From: Leucobacter muris
GTDB taxonomy: Bacteria > Actinomycetota > Actinomycetes > Actinomycetales > Microbacteriaceae
Direction of reading: 5' to 3'
DNA: 64,000 nt
Assembly (NCBI RefSeq): GCF_004028235.1
Contig: NZ_CP035037.1
Span: forward strand, 372,001-436,000
Shown: positions 16,314-24,932 of the stretch, piece by piece
Numbering within the stretch: position 1 is the first letter of the stretch
Layout of the letters: each line of letters begins with the position of its first letter
Position numbers and translations under genes: made by a program
Notes under the pieces: model-generated
The model's input: the letters and a program-made list of their open reading frames with translations, nothing else
Told to the model about the DNA's origin: nothing
Databases searched by the model: none

Positions 16314-18110
16314 ATGAAAGAGATCTGGCGCGTTCTCAGGCAGCTGCTGCCCCTGCTCCCCGCAGGCGCGCAGCGCTACTTCGTCGGCTACATCGTGGCC
16401 ACGAGCCTGATCACCGCCCTCGACGCGATCGGCATGTCGCTGCTCGCGATCGTGATCGGGCCGGCGATCGCGGGCACCACCATCAAACTGCCGGTGGTGG
16501 GTGAGCTGCAGCCCGAGGCCGCACCGCTGTTCGTGCTCATCTCACTGGGTCTGATGCTGCTGAAGTCGGTGCTCAACGTCGTGCTGCAGTGGTTCGCCAC
16601 GCGCAAGTTCGCGAAGTACGAACTCGAGATCGGCGACCGGCTCTTCCGCGCGTACATCGGCTCGAGCTGGGAGGAGCGCTCGAAGCGCTCGATCGCCGAG
16701 ATCACCCGTATCGCCGACGCGGGCATCGCCAACGCCATGGCCGGATTCGTGCTGCCCATCATGCGCATCCCGAGCTCGTTCTTCACCTTCGTGCTGGTGC
16801 TGGGCGTGCTCGTGGTCGCAGACCCGGCGACCTCGGTGATCGCCTTCGTCTACCTCTCGCTGGTGATGCTCGTCGTGCACTTCGTGGTCACGAAACGCGC
16901 GCTCGAGGCCGGCGAGGTGAACCTGATGTACAGCTATCGGGTGGCGAACCTCATGACCGAGATGATCGAGGCGCTCAAAGAGCTCAGCCTGCGCAACCGC
17001 CTGGGCGAGGTCGCCGACCTCGTCACCGCGAACCGCAGGCACAGTACGAGGGCGCGCGCGAACGGCTCCTTCCTCGGCGTGCTGCCCGGCTTCGCCTACG
17101 AGGCCGCACTGCTCGGCGGCATCGCGCTCATCGGCGGCTTCTCATACTTCCAGGGCGGCATGCAGGCCGCCCTCGCGTCGGTGGCCCTGTTCGCCACCAC
17201 CGGTTTCCGCCTGATCCCCGCGCTCACGGGTGTGCAGGGCGGAATCGTGCAGGCCACCGCGAGCATGCCGGGGGCGAAGGACGTGGTGGGCGACCTCATC
17301 GCGGCCGAGCGCGATATGAAGACCTCTCAGACCCCGGCGGACACCGCCGAGCTCTCGCAGAGCCCGAGGCTGCTGAGCCTCAACGATGTGCGTTTCCGTT
17401 ACCCGGGCGCCGCGGTCGACGTGATCCGCGGCATGACCCTCGACATCCCGCTCGGCAGCTCCGTGGGCATCGTCGGCCCGTCCGGCGCCGGCAAGTCGAC
17501 GCTCATCGACCTGCTGCTCGGCCTCAGTCAGGCGACGTCCGGCGATATCGAGCTCGATGACGAGCCTCTGCAGTCGGTGCTGCGCCAGTGGCGCGGCCGC
17601 GTCGGCTACGTGCCGCAGCGGGTGGCGCTCTTCGACGGCACCATCGCCCAGAACGTGGCTCTCACCTGGACCGACGATGAGATCGATCGCGTGCGCGTCG
17701 CGTACGCCCTCGAGCGCGCCCAGCTCGGCTCGCTCATCGCCGACCGCACCGGCGGCATCGACGAGCGCATCGGTGAGCGGGGCGTCTCGCTCTCGGGAGG
17801 CCAGCAGCAGCGGCTCGGGATCGCCCGCGCCCTGTACACCGACCCGCTGGTGCTGGTGCTCGACGAGGCGACGAGTTCGCTCGACACCAAGACCGAGGAC
17901 GAGGTGACCCGGGCGATCAAGGAGCTGCAGGGCGAGGTGACGCTCATCTCGGTCGCGCATCGGCTCTCGACGATCAAGGACTACGACCGGGTCTGCTACC
18001 TCGACGACGGGGTGATCGTCGCGCACGGCACGTTCGCCGAGGTCGCGCGTCAGCACCCCGCTTTCGGCGAGCAGGTCGCTCTCGCGGGTCTCGCCGGCGA
18101 GGTGCGTTAG
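16314..18110 (+). CDS. ABC exporter, fused membrane and ATPase domains (PglK/MsbA-like), second paralogue
   Basis: A 598-residue half-transporter: six membrane segments (about residues 20-300) and an ATPase domain with Walker A GPSGAGKST, signature LSGGQQQRLGIAR, Walker B LVLVLDEATSS and H-loop VAHR. It is colinear with the 9346-11121 product from end to end. The ATG is 10 bp after the aminotransferase gene, so it is co-transcribed with the amino-uronic-acid genes. Probable job: flipping a lipid-linked oligosaccharide; having two such flippases may mean two different intermediates. Confidence 0.88.
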   Translation: MKEIWRVLRQLLPLLPAGAQRYFVGYIVATSLITALDAIGMSLLAIVIGPAIAGTTIKLPVVGELQPEAAPLFVLISLGLMLLKSVLNVVLQWFATRKFAKYELEIGDRLFRAYIGSSWEERSKRSIAEITRIADAGIANAMAGFVLPIMRIPSSFFTFVLVLGVLVVADPATSVIAFVYLSLVMLVVHFVVTKRALEAGEVNLMYSYRVANLMTEMIEALKELSLRNRLGEVADLVTANRRHSTRARANGSFLGVLPGFAYEAALLGGIALIGGFSYFQGGMQAALASVALFATTGFRLIPALTGVQGGIVQATASMPGAKDVVGDLIAAERDMKTSQTPADTAELSQSPRLLSLNDVRFRYPGAAVDVIRGMTLDIPLGSSVGIVGPSGAGKSTLIDLLLGLSQATSGDIELDDEPLQSVLRQWRGRVGYVPQRVALFDGTIAQNVALTWTDDEIDRVRVAYALERAQLGSLIADRTGGIDERIGERGVSLSGGQQQRLGIARALYTDPLVLVLDEATSSLDTKTEDEVTRAIKELQGEVTLISVAHRLSTIKDYDRVCYLDDGVIVAHGTFAEVARQHPAFGEQVALAGLAGEVR

Positions 18111-18147
18111 CCGCGTCGGTCCCCGAGGGAAGCGCGGCCCGCGCCGA

Positions 18148-19239
18148 TCAGGCCGCGGGCGCGCTGTTCATGATGCGAAAGCCCGCGAACAGCGTGCGAA
18201 ACGGGCCCTGCTGATGCAGCGCCTTGAACGGGTTGCGCGGCATGAGAGTGGGGATCGAGAGGTACTTGAGCCGTGCCTCCAGCAGCCCGACGATGCGTTC
18301 GGGCGTGGCGCCGGCGGAGCGCACCTCATCGATCACAGCGCGATCCGCGAGGGAGAGGAGTGACGCGACGCCCGGGGCGAGCGCTTCGAAGCGGTCGACG
18401 AGCGCCACCAGATCGGCTCGGTTCTCGGCGATCTGCTCGGCGGTGCGGGTGCGCACGAGCACCGCGTCGAAGAGGTGGATGCGGATCAGCTTCGCCACGA
18501 TGGCGCGGCGCACCGCATTCTTCGCGGTGCGGAACCACTCGAAGGACTCGACCTCGTCGAGGAATCGGAAGTCCTCCGACACCGCGCGCGGTGCCGAGGT
18601 GACGCGGTCCTCGGCGTCGGCGTTGACGATGTAAGCGGGTCCGTGCAGGTCGTAGGCGAGGCGATCGGCCGTGAACCACACCGTGAGCGAGTAGGCGAGG
18701 TCTTCGCCGGACGGCAGCCCCTCGGTGAGGCGAAGCCCGCCGAAGCGCTGACGCTCGATGAGCCCGAGAGGTGCGCTGCGGTACGGAAGGCGGTCCTTGA
18801 GCGGGTCGAGGCCCTCCGTGCGGCGGCCGTTGCGCACGGGCGGATAGGGGTCGATGCGACCGTCGGGCAGCTGGATTCGTGCGAGTAGCATCTGCGCGCC
18901 GGTGCGACGGGCGAGGGCCAGCCACGAATCGATGGCGCCGGGGGCGAGTTCGTCGTCGGAGCCCATCACCGAGATGTAGGGCGCGGTGGAGTTCGCGAAG
19001 CCGTGGTTCATGGGGCCGGCGGGGGAGGGGATGCCGTCTGCGAGGTGCAGCAGGCGCAGACGGGGGTCGTCGGCGTAGCCGCCGAGGTTCTCGCGAATGA
19101 CCTCGGGATCGATGTTGTGGGCGACTACGTTGACGCGCACGGGAGCCTCGGTATGGTCGAGCACCGATGCCGCCGCGCGTGCGATGGGCCGGGTGCGCGA
19201 GTGCACGGCGATGGTGAGGTCGACGAGGGGTTCGGGCAT
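18148..19239 (-). CDS. Family 2 glycosyltransferase
   Basis: A 363-residue GT-A protein. It opens VDLTIAVHSRTRPIARA, has the Asp-rich donor site ISVMGSDDELAPGA, and a long helical C-terminal half after SAPRAVSEDF. The start is ATG at 19239: a TACCAT hexamer sits 7 bases upstream, which argues for a leaderless message and against the longer frame. It is convergent with the ABC exporter gene (37-bp gap) and divergent from the acyltransferase gene. The transferred sugar is unknown. Confidence 0.8.
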   Translation of the reverse strand: MPEPLVDLTIAVHSRTRPIARAAASVLDHTEAPVRVNVVAHNIDPEVIRENLGGYADDPRLRLLHLADGIPSPAGPMNHGFANSTAPYISVMGSDDELAPGAIDSWLALARRTGAQMLLARIQLPDGRIDPYPPVRNGRRTEGLDPLKDRLPYRSAPLGLIERQRFGGLRLTEGLPSGEDLAYSLTVWFTADRLAYDLHGPAYIVNADAEDRVTSAPRAVSEDFRFLDEVESFEWFRTAKNAVRRAIVAKLIRIHLFDAVLVRTRTAEQIAENRADLVALVDRFEALAPGVASLLSLADRAVIDEVRSAGATPERIVGLLEARLKYLSIPTLMPRNPFKALHQQGPFRTLFAGFRIMNSAPAA

Positions 19240-19246
19240 GCCTTCG

Positions 19247-19252
19247 ATGGTA
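19247..19252 (-). promoter_or_regulatory. -10 hexamer of a leaderless gene (GT2)
   Basis: Read on the minus strand, TACCAT is followed by 7 bases and then the ATG at 19239, with no purine-rich ribosome site between them. Confidence 0.5.
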
Positions 19253-19328
19253 GCGCGAGGGCCGCGCCTGCGCGCTTCGGGTACAGTTAGCACGGTCTGA
19301 ATTCAGTACAACACACGCGGGAGAACCT

Positions 19329-20456
19329 GTGACGCTCGGCAACCCGGCGATACTCGAACGCAGAATGCCGAGGCTCGACGCGCTCACCGGCCTGCGCTGG
19401 TGGGCGGCCTTCGCGGTGTTCTTCTTCCACATGCGGGTCTTCGCGCCCCTGCCGGGACCGATCTCGACGGTCTTCAACCAGGGCTACTTCGGCGTGACGT
19501 TCTTCTTCGTGCTCTCCGGGTTCGTGCTGACGTGGTCGCTGCGCCCGGGAGTACCGCTGAGCACCTTCTACTGGCGGCGCTTCGCGCGCATCTGGCCGGC
19601 GCACATCGTTGCGCTGCTCTTCGCCGTACCCGTCTTCTACACCCTCGGCACGATCCCGGAGGGCAGCTTCCTGAAACCGCTCGACGTCGGGGTGCTGCTG
19701 CTCTCGGTGCTGGTGATCCAGGGTTGGTGGGCCAACCCGGCAATCCTCTTCTCGGGCAATCCAGCAGCCTGGACGCTCACGGTCGAGTTCTTCTTCTACG
19801 CGCTGCATCCGTTCCTCTCGAAGGTCCTGCTGCCCCTCGCGAAGCGCGGCGCGCTCGTCGTCGGAAGCGTCGCCGTGGCCTGGGCGTTCGCGTATCGGCT
19901 CGGCGTCACGCTCTGGCCCGAGTCCTGGCTGGCGGTCGTTCCGATGCCGGTGACGCGTCTGCCCGAGTTCGTGCTGGGCATGGCGATCGCCTGGGCGATC
20001 CGAGCGGGCTGGCGGCCCCGGGTGCACCCGGTGGTCGGGGTGGGGGTGCTCCTCGCGCTCGTGCTGGGGATGGCCGTCGGCGAGGCGCTCGGCGTGCTGC
20101 TGCCGCTGCGTGTCTTCGGCAACGAGTTCATCACGGTGGGTGTGGGGCTCGCGATCGTGTCGCTCACGGGCCGTGCGCTCGATGGGAAGCGCTCGGGTTT
20201 CGAGAGCCGCTGGCAGGTGAAGCTCGGGGAGTGGTCGTTCGCCTTCTACCTCGTGCACGCGACGGTGATCTACCTCGCCCTGCGGGTGTTCGGCTATCAG
20301 GAGCCGAGCTGGCGCAACGTCGTCTGGTTCGCCGTGCTGTTCGCCGTGGATCTGCTGCTCGCGTGGGCGCTCTACCGCTTCATCGAGCACCCGGTCGAGC
20401 GTCGTATGCGCCGGTGGAAGGACGCGCGCGACGCGAAGGCCCGGGCGGCTTGTTAG
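19329..20456 (+). CDS. OafA-type membrane acyltransferase (acyltransferase family 3)
   Basis: A 375-residue protein with about ten membrane segments. The N-terminus has the family pattern RLDALTGLRWWAAF followed by the conserved His in FFFHMR; later come FVLSGFVLTWSLRPG and the C-terminal FAFYLVHATVIYLALR and YRFIEHPVERRMR. Such proteins O-acetylate or otherwise O-acylate surface sugars using acyl-CoA from the cytoplasm. The start is GTG at 19329 with a GGGAGA site. Its stop codon TAG forms part of the -10 hexamer of the following acyl carrier protein gene, so that gene can also be transcribed separately. Confidence 0.88.
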   Translation: MTLGNPAILERRMPRLDALTGLRWWAAFAVFFFHMRVFAPLPGPISTVFNQGYFGVTFFFVLSGFVLTWSLRPGVPLSTFYWRRFARIWPAHIVALLFAVPVFYTLGTIPEGSFLKPLDVGVLLLSVLVIQGWWANPAILFSGNPAAWTLTVEFFFYALHPFLSKVLLPLAKRGALVVGSVAVAWAFAYRLGVTLWPESWLAVVPMPVTRLPEFVLGMAIAWAIRAGWRPRVHPVVGVGVLLALVLGMAVGEALGVLLPLRVFGNEFITVGVGLAIVSLTGRALDGKRSGFESRWQVKLGEWSFAFYLVHATVIYLALRVFGYQEPSWRNVVWFAVLFAVDLLLAWALYRFIEHPVERRMRRWKDARDAKARAAC

Positions 20457-20459
20457 GCT
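20454..20459 (+). promoter_or_regulatory. -10 hexamer of a leaderless gene (acyl carrier protein)
   Basis: TAGGCT begins in the stop codon of the acyltransferase gene and lies 6 bases before the ATG at 20466; no ribosome site is present. Confidence 0.55.
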
Positions 20460-20465
20460 AGCCCC

Positions 20466-20684
20466 ATGGAAAAAGACGCACTGCTCGAGCTCGTTGCCGA
20501 GATCCTCGAGGTCGAAGAGGCTTCGGCGACGGAGACACTCGAGGCCCAGGGGTGGGACTCCCTCGCCAATCTGGCGTTCATCGCCGAGATCGATGAGCGC
20601 CTCGGCGTGCAGATCGATGCCGACGAGCTCGCCAAGGCCGTGACCGTCGACGACCTGCAGGCGCTGATCACGGCCCAGTCGTGA
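20466..20684 (+). CDS. Dedicated acyl carrier protein
   Basis: A 72-residue acidic four-helix carrier with the phosphopantetheine attachment serine at residue 32 in GWDSLANL. It is not in a fatty-acid-synthase cluster. Its neighbours are an SDR reductase (overlapping by 4 bp) and a KAS III protein. Actinobacteria usually have a housekeeping fatty-acid synthase elsewhere, so this carrier probably holds a special short acyl chain for decorating the glycan. It shows a leaderless-type start. Confidence 0.88.
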   Translation: MEKDALLELVAEILEVEEASATETLEAQGWDSLANLAFIAEIDERLGVQIDADELAKAVTVDDLQALITAQS

Positions 20685-21439
20685 TCGACTTCCTCCAGTT
20701 GCGCGATCGCGCGCTGCTGATCACCGGCGCGTCCTCGGGCATCGGCCGGGCCACCGCGGTGCTCGCCAGCCGCGCGGGGGCCCGGGTGGTGCTCGTGGCC
20801 CGTCGCCGAGACGCCCTGGAGCAGACCGCGAGCATGCTCGACGGCGAAGGACATCTCCTGCTGCCCTTCGACCTCTCGGAGCACGCCGGCTACGCGGGGC
20901 TCATGCGAGAGGCCGTCGAGGCGGTCGGACCGCTCGACGGCTTGCTGCACGCGGCCGGCGCGCACGCGACCACGCCGTTGCGCGCGACCTCCGCGAAGCA
21001 GATCGCCTCCCTCTTCGAGACGAACGTCACGAGCAGCGTGCTGCTCACCAAGGCGTTCCGGGGCCCGAAGGTGCGGGCAGAGCGCGCCAGCGTCGTGCTG
21101 ATGTCGTCAGCGGTGGGCCTCGTCGGCGAGGCCGGCGTGAGCGTCTACGCCGCGACGAAGGCCGCCGTGTCGTCGCTCGGCCGCTCGCTCTCTCTGGAGC
21201 TCGCGCACGAGCGCATCAGGGTGAACAGCGTCGCGGCCGGCATCGTCGAGACCGCGCTCACCGAGGAGCTGCGCCGCAAGGTGGGGCAGGCCGCCTGGCA
21301 GAGCATTGAGGCCGAGCATCCGATGGGGATCGGTTCGGCCGACGACGTGGCGAACGCGGTGCTGTTCCTGCTCTCGGACGCTTCGCGGTGGGTCACCGGC
21401 ACCACCCTGGTGGTCGACGGCGGCTACACCGCCCACTGA
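20681..21439 (+). CDS. SDR-family 3-oxoacyl-ACP reductase-like protein (FabG-like)
   Basis: A 252-residue short-chain dehydrogenase: cofactor loop ITGASSGIGRA, catalytic serine in VVLMSSAVG, catalytic pair YAATK, and the C-terminal WVTGTTLVVDGGYTAH end typical of FabG-like enzymes. The Arg-Arg after the second strand (VARRRD) favours NADPH. The GTG start overlaps the carrier-protein stop (GTGA). With an ACP and a KAS III beside it, reduction of a 3-oxoacyl-ACP to 3-hydroxyacyl-ACP is the natural reading. No dehydratase or enoyl reductase gene is present, so the pathway should stop at the 3-hydroxy stage. Confidence 0.86.
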   Translation: MIDFLQLRDRALLITGASSGIGRATAVLASRAGARVVLVARRRDALEQTASMLDGEGHLLLPFDLSEHAGYAGLMREAVEAVGPLDGLLHAAGAHATTPLRATSAKQIASLFETNVTSSVLLTKAFRGPKVRAERASVVLMSSAVGLVGEAGVSVYAATKAAVSSLGRSLSLELAHERIRVNSVAAGIVETALTEELRRKVGQAAWQSIEAEHPMGIGSADDVANAVLFLLSDASRWVTGTTLVVDGGYTAH

Positions 21440-21491
21440 TCCTCTGCTCCGAGCGGGCACGCGGATCGCGCGGCGGCTCCGCGCCGGGAGG

Positions 21492-21497
21492 TAGGAT
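21492..21497 (+). promoter_or_regulatory. -10 hexamer of a probably leaderless gene (KAS III)
   Basis: TAGGAT lies 7 bases before the ATG at 21505. A GGGAGG just upstream is 13 bases from the start, too far for a normal ribosome site. Confidence 0.5.
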
Positions 21498-21504
21498 CTG
21501 AAGC

Positions 21505-22515
21505 ATGCAGGCACGTATCACCGCGGTCGATTACCACCTTCCCGAGCGGGTCCTCTCCAACGAGGATCTCTCGGCCGAGTTCCCCGAGTGGAGTGTCGAG
21601 AAGATCTCGGCGAAGACGGGCATCGACCGCCGGCACATCGCCGGCGACGACGAGTTCTCCTCCGACCTCGCGATCGCCGCGGGGCGCAAGCTGCTGAGCG
21701 GGCGCGGCATCGATCCCCAATCGATCGACTACCTCATCGTCTGCACCCAGAGCCCCGATTTCTATCTGCCGACGACGGCCTGCATCGTGCACGAGGGGCT
21801 CGGTCTGCGCAGCAGCGCCGGCGCCGCCGACCTGAACCTCGGCTGCTCGGGATACATCTACGCGCTGGGCCAGGCCAAGGGCCTCATCGAGTCGGGGCAG
21901 GTCTCGAACGTGCTGATCGTCACGGCCGACACGTACACGAAGTTCGTGAACCCCAGCGATAAGAGCGTGCGCACCATCTTCGGCGACGGAGCTGCGGCGA
22001 CGCTCGTGACGGCTCAAGAGAGTGACGCGTCGGGGATCACGGCCATCACCTACGGCACCGACGGCTCGGGGGCCGGCAAGCTCGTGGTGCCCCACGGCGG
22101 CATGCGGCAGGGCGCCGACATCGAGGCGAAGTCCCCGGCCGCCGAGCGCGGGCTCGAGAGCAACGGCTACGACCTCTACATGGACGGCCCCGAGATCTTC
22201 AATTTCACGCTGCGCGTGGTGCCCGAGTCGGTCGACACGATCCTCGCCAAGGCCGAGCTCGGCCTCGACGACATCGATCTCTTCGTCTTCCACCAGGCGA
22301 ACGCCTTCATGCTCGAGCACCTGCGCAAGAAGCTCAAGGTGCCCGAGGAGAAGTTCTTCGTCTCGCTCGCCGAGTCGGGAAACACGGTGTCGTCGACGAT
22401 CCCCATCGCTCTGACCGATGCGGTTCGGGCGGGCGAGTTGAAGCCGGGCATGCGGGTGATGCTGCTCGGGTTCGGCGTGGGCCTGTCGTGGGGCGGTCTC
22501 GTGCTGAACTGGTAG
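21505..22515 (+). CDS. 3-oxoacyl-ACP synthase III-like condensing enzyme
   Basis: A 336-residue thiolase-fold enzyme with the whole KAS III triad: Cys in DLNLGCSGYIYAL, His in FVFHQANAFM, and Asn in AESGNTVSS. The FabH family condenses acetyl-CoA (or another primer) with malonyl-ACP. With the ACP and reductase immediately upstream, the expected product is acetoacetyl-ACP, reduced to 3-hydroxybutyryl-ACP. A branched primer is also possible. The next gene converges from the other strand with a 27-bp gap, so this ends the cassette. Confidence 0.87.
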   Translation: MQARITAVDYHLPERVLSNEDLSAEFPEWSVEKISAKTGIDRRHIAGDDEFSSDLAIAAGRKLLSGRGIDPQSIDYLIVCTQSPDFYLPTTACIVHEGLGLRSSAGAADLNLGCSGYIYALGQAKGLIESGQVSNVLIVTADTYTKFVNPSDKSVRTIFGDGAAATLVTAQESDASGITAITYGTDGSGAGKLVVPHGGMRQGADIEAKSPAAERGLESNGYDLYMDGPEIFNFTLRVVPESVDTILAKAELGLDDIDLFVFHQANAFMLEHLRKKLKVPEEKFFVSLAESGNTVSSTIPIALTDAVRAGELKPGMRVMLLGFGVGLSWGGLVLNW

Positions 22516-22542
22516 GAACGCGACGGCAGAGACGCAGGCAGC

Positions 22543-23763
22543 TCAGGCCCCGATCCAGCGCTCGACCAGCGCGCGGGCGCTCTCGGCCCCGGAGTGCACG
22601 GCGGAGACGTACCGACGGCCGGCCTCCGCGATCTCGCGCGCCCGAGCGGGGTCGGCGGCCAGCTCTTCGACGACCGTGCGGAGCGTATCGGGGGTGGCCT
22701 CCACGATCGGCAGCTCGAGACCCGTCTGCCGGGTGATGAACTCGCGCGCGAGGGGCATGACATGGCCCACGACCACTCGGCCGGAGGCCATGGCCTCGCA
22801 GGCCGCGACGCCGTAGGATCCGGCCCGGAACTGGTCGATGACGATGTCGGCGGAGGCGAAGACGGATGGCATCTGTGCGGCGGGCGTCGACGTGACCAGA
22901 CGGTAGTCGACGAGGCCCGACGCGATGAGGGGCTCGAGCGCCGGTTCGATGTAGTCGGAGCCCTTGCCGAACGGGTCGCTCGAGGCGTGCACGACGCTCA
23001 CGCGATCGCGCGCGAAGACGGGTGGGGTCTCGCCGCCGAAGCGCACGAGATCGACGATGACGGGGCACCAGGAGGCGTCGGGCACGTCGGCGCTGAGATC
23101 CGGCGTCGAGATGAAGACCGGGCCGCCGAGCTCCGTGAGGAGCGCGAGGTTCGCCCGGGCCTCCGACCGGAAGAAGTCGGTGCGGGGATCGTCGGGGAAC
23201 AGCGACCAGGGGGTGAGGGCGGCGTGGCGATCGGGATCGCGGATATCATTGCCGTGACAGATATATGCCACAGAGACTCCGGCGGCCTCGAGCGCCGCCA
23301 CCTCGGCGCGCAGGTCATGGCCGAAGCGACGCCCGAACATCGGTCGTTCGGCCTCGACGAGCACGTGGGTGAACCGTTGCGCCGCCTCCCACTCGAGCTC
23401 GCCCCACTCGGCGGAGGAGTTGAATGCGGCGATGGGCACCGGGGTGTCGGCCTCGAAGGCGTAATCGCCGGGGAGCGAGATGGCCATGTTGCGGGCGCCG
23501 ACCCGGTCGTCGGCGGCCTCGAGCGCCCTCGCCCAGAGGTACCCCTGACCCGCGTAGTTGGTGGGGGCGATGTACACGCGCACGTCGGCCTCCGGTGCGG
23601 TCGTGTTGGGTGCGTCGCCCCCTCCGAGCAGGCGACCGGTCATGCGCCCCATGAACCCGTCGGGGTTGCGGGCCGCCGACTCCATGAGGCGCTGCGCCCA
23701 GGAGGGCAGCTTCGAGCGGTGCTTGATCGCCCAGGCGGCCGCCCTCGAGAAGAAGGAGCTCAT
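22543..23763 (-). CDS. Putative glycosyltransferase, NY[AS]GQ paralogue 2
   Basis: A 406-residue protein. The start ATG (23763) overlaps the TGA of the upstream GT4 gene (ATGA), which fixes it. Core motifs: VYIAPTNYAGQGYLWARALEA, a central YICHGNDIRDPDRH, FISTPDLSADVPDASWCPV, and the C-terminal FRAGSYGVAACEAMASGRVVV with ELPIVEATPDTL. The same blocks appear in the 11172, 24932 and 26088 products. The HGNDIRDP block recurs nearly unchanged in the 11172 product (HGSDIRDPD). Cytoplasmic, no membrane segment. It is the last gene of a four-gene minus-strand operon. Confidence 0.76.
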   Translation of the reverse strand: MSSFFSRAAAWAIKHRSKLPSWAQRLMESAARNPDGFMGRMTGRLLGGGDAPNTTAPEADVRVYIAPTNYAGQGYLWARALEAADDRVGARNMAISLPGDYAFEADTPVPIAAFNSSAEWGELEWEAAQRFTHVLVEAERPMFGRRFGHDLRAEVAALEAAGVSVAYICHGNDIRDPDRHAALTPWSLFPDDPRTDFFRSEARANLALLTELGGPVFISTPDLSADVPDASWCPVIVDLVRFGGETPPVFARDRVSVVHASSDPFGKGSDYIEPALEPLIASGLVDYRLVTSTPAAQMPSVFASADIVIDQFRAGSYGVAACEAMASGRVVVGHVMPLAREFITRQTGLELPIVEATPDTLRTVVEELAADPARAREIAEAGRRYVSAVHSGAESARALVERWIGA

Positions 23764-24932
23764 CGCCGCTGGTCTCGCCCGCTCTCGCGGGCGGTGTCGG
23801 CGATGACCCCGGCGACCTGCGCGGCGACCGAGCTCATCGAGTGGTGCTCGGCGGTCCACTCGGCGAGCGCGCGCCGACGCTCGGCCGGCAGCGGGTGGTC
23901 GGCGGCCTTCCGCATCGCGTCTGCGATCGCCTCGATCTCGTAGTCGACCGCGCAGCCGACCTCGATCTGCTCGGCGGCCTGGTCGATGAAGGAGCCCGTG
24001 GGCCCCGGGCCGGCGAAGATCACCGGGCAGCCGACCGCGAGCGAGGAGTAGATCTTCGAGGTGAACGCGTAGCGGTAGCCGGGTTCGGGGAACTGCGTGG
24101 AGAGGCTCGCCACCGCTCGGGCGAACTCCGGCTGCAGCTCTGCCGCGGGGATCGGGCTCACGAAGTCGACCGAGAGCTCGACGCCGAGAATTCGGGCCTG
24201 ATGCCGCATCTCGTCCTGACCGGTGCCGTTGCCGATGAAGCGCAGACGGTAGCCGGCGTGGGTCTCGGAGAAGCGGGCGAACGCGCTGATGAGGATCGAT
24301 GCGCCGTGCAACTCGGTGTACGTGCCCGCGTAGAGGAATACGGGCTCGGTCGGCGCCTCGACGTACCGGAAGATCAGCGTGTCGGCGCCGAAACCGGAGA
24401 CCGTGGTGGGAGTCCGCACCCCGAGCGAGCGCACACGATCGGCGACGCCCTGCGAGATGGTCACGAGCGCGCGCGCTCCTCGCAGCGCGAAGCGCTCGAC
24501 GCGGCGCAGGACTCGCACCACGAGCGGGGAGGTCTGCATGTAGGCCGCGGCGTCAGCCCAGATATCAGCCGCATCGTAGACATAGGGGATGCGTCTGATC
24601 GCGCAGACGAGCCGCACCACCGCACCCGTGGTGGGCGGAGGCTCGACGAAGACGACAGCGGGGCGCCGAGCGAACAGCAGTCGGAAGAGGAGGGGAACGT
24701 CGAAGCTCATGTACTGCACGTATCCGCGTACGTAGCCGCTGCGGTCGCGCATGACGGGGAAGGTGCGGATGCGCTCGCCGCGGGAGCCGTCGCCCTGCCC
24801 GGGCAGGGGCTTGGCGGTGAGCACCTCTACTTCGACGCCCTGCTCGCGCAGGGCGTCGGCGACGCAGCCGAGGAACAGCGAGGCGGCGGCGGGCTCGGGC
24901 CGGTAGATGCGGGAGACGATGACGACGCGCAC
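23760..24932 (-). CDS. Family 4 glycosyltransferase, second paralogue
   Basis: A 390-residue GT-B enzyme: RVVIVSRIYRPEPAAAS at the N-terminus, VYDAADIWADAAAYMQ in the acceptor domain, and in the donor domain VFLYAGTYTELHGASILI, FIGNGTGQDE and FTSKIYSSLAVGCPVIF. It is the paralogue of the 6881 gene. The GTG start shares one base with the TAG of the gene before it, and its stop overlaps the start of the next, so it is tightly embedded between two NY[AS]GQ genes. It probably works in sequence with them on the same glycan. Confidence 0.86.
   Translation of the reverse strand: MRVVIVSRIYRPEPAAASLFLGCVADALREQGVEVEVLTAKPLPGQGDGSRGERIRTFPVMRDRSGYVRGYVQYMSFDVPLLFRLLFARRPAVVFVEPPPTTGAVVRLVCAIRRIPYVYDAADIWADAAAYMQTSPLVVRVLRRVERFALRGARALVTISQGVADRVRSLGVRTPTTVSGFGADTLIFRYVEAPTEPVFLYAGTYTELHGASILISAFARFSETHAGYRLRFIGNGTGQDEMRHQARILGVELSVDFVSPIPAAELQPEFARAVASLSTQFPEPGYRYAFTSKIYSSLAVGCPVIFAGPGPTGSFIDQAAEQIEVGCAVDYEIEAIADAMRKAADHPLPAERRRALAEWTAEHHSMSSVAAQVAGVIADTARESGRDQRR

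Noticed and set aside
19329..22515. Polyketide or antibiotic biosynthesis cluster based on ACP, KAS III and SDR
   Set aside because: There is no elongating ketosynthase, acyltransferase domain or thioesterase, and all neighbours are glycan genes.
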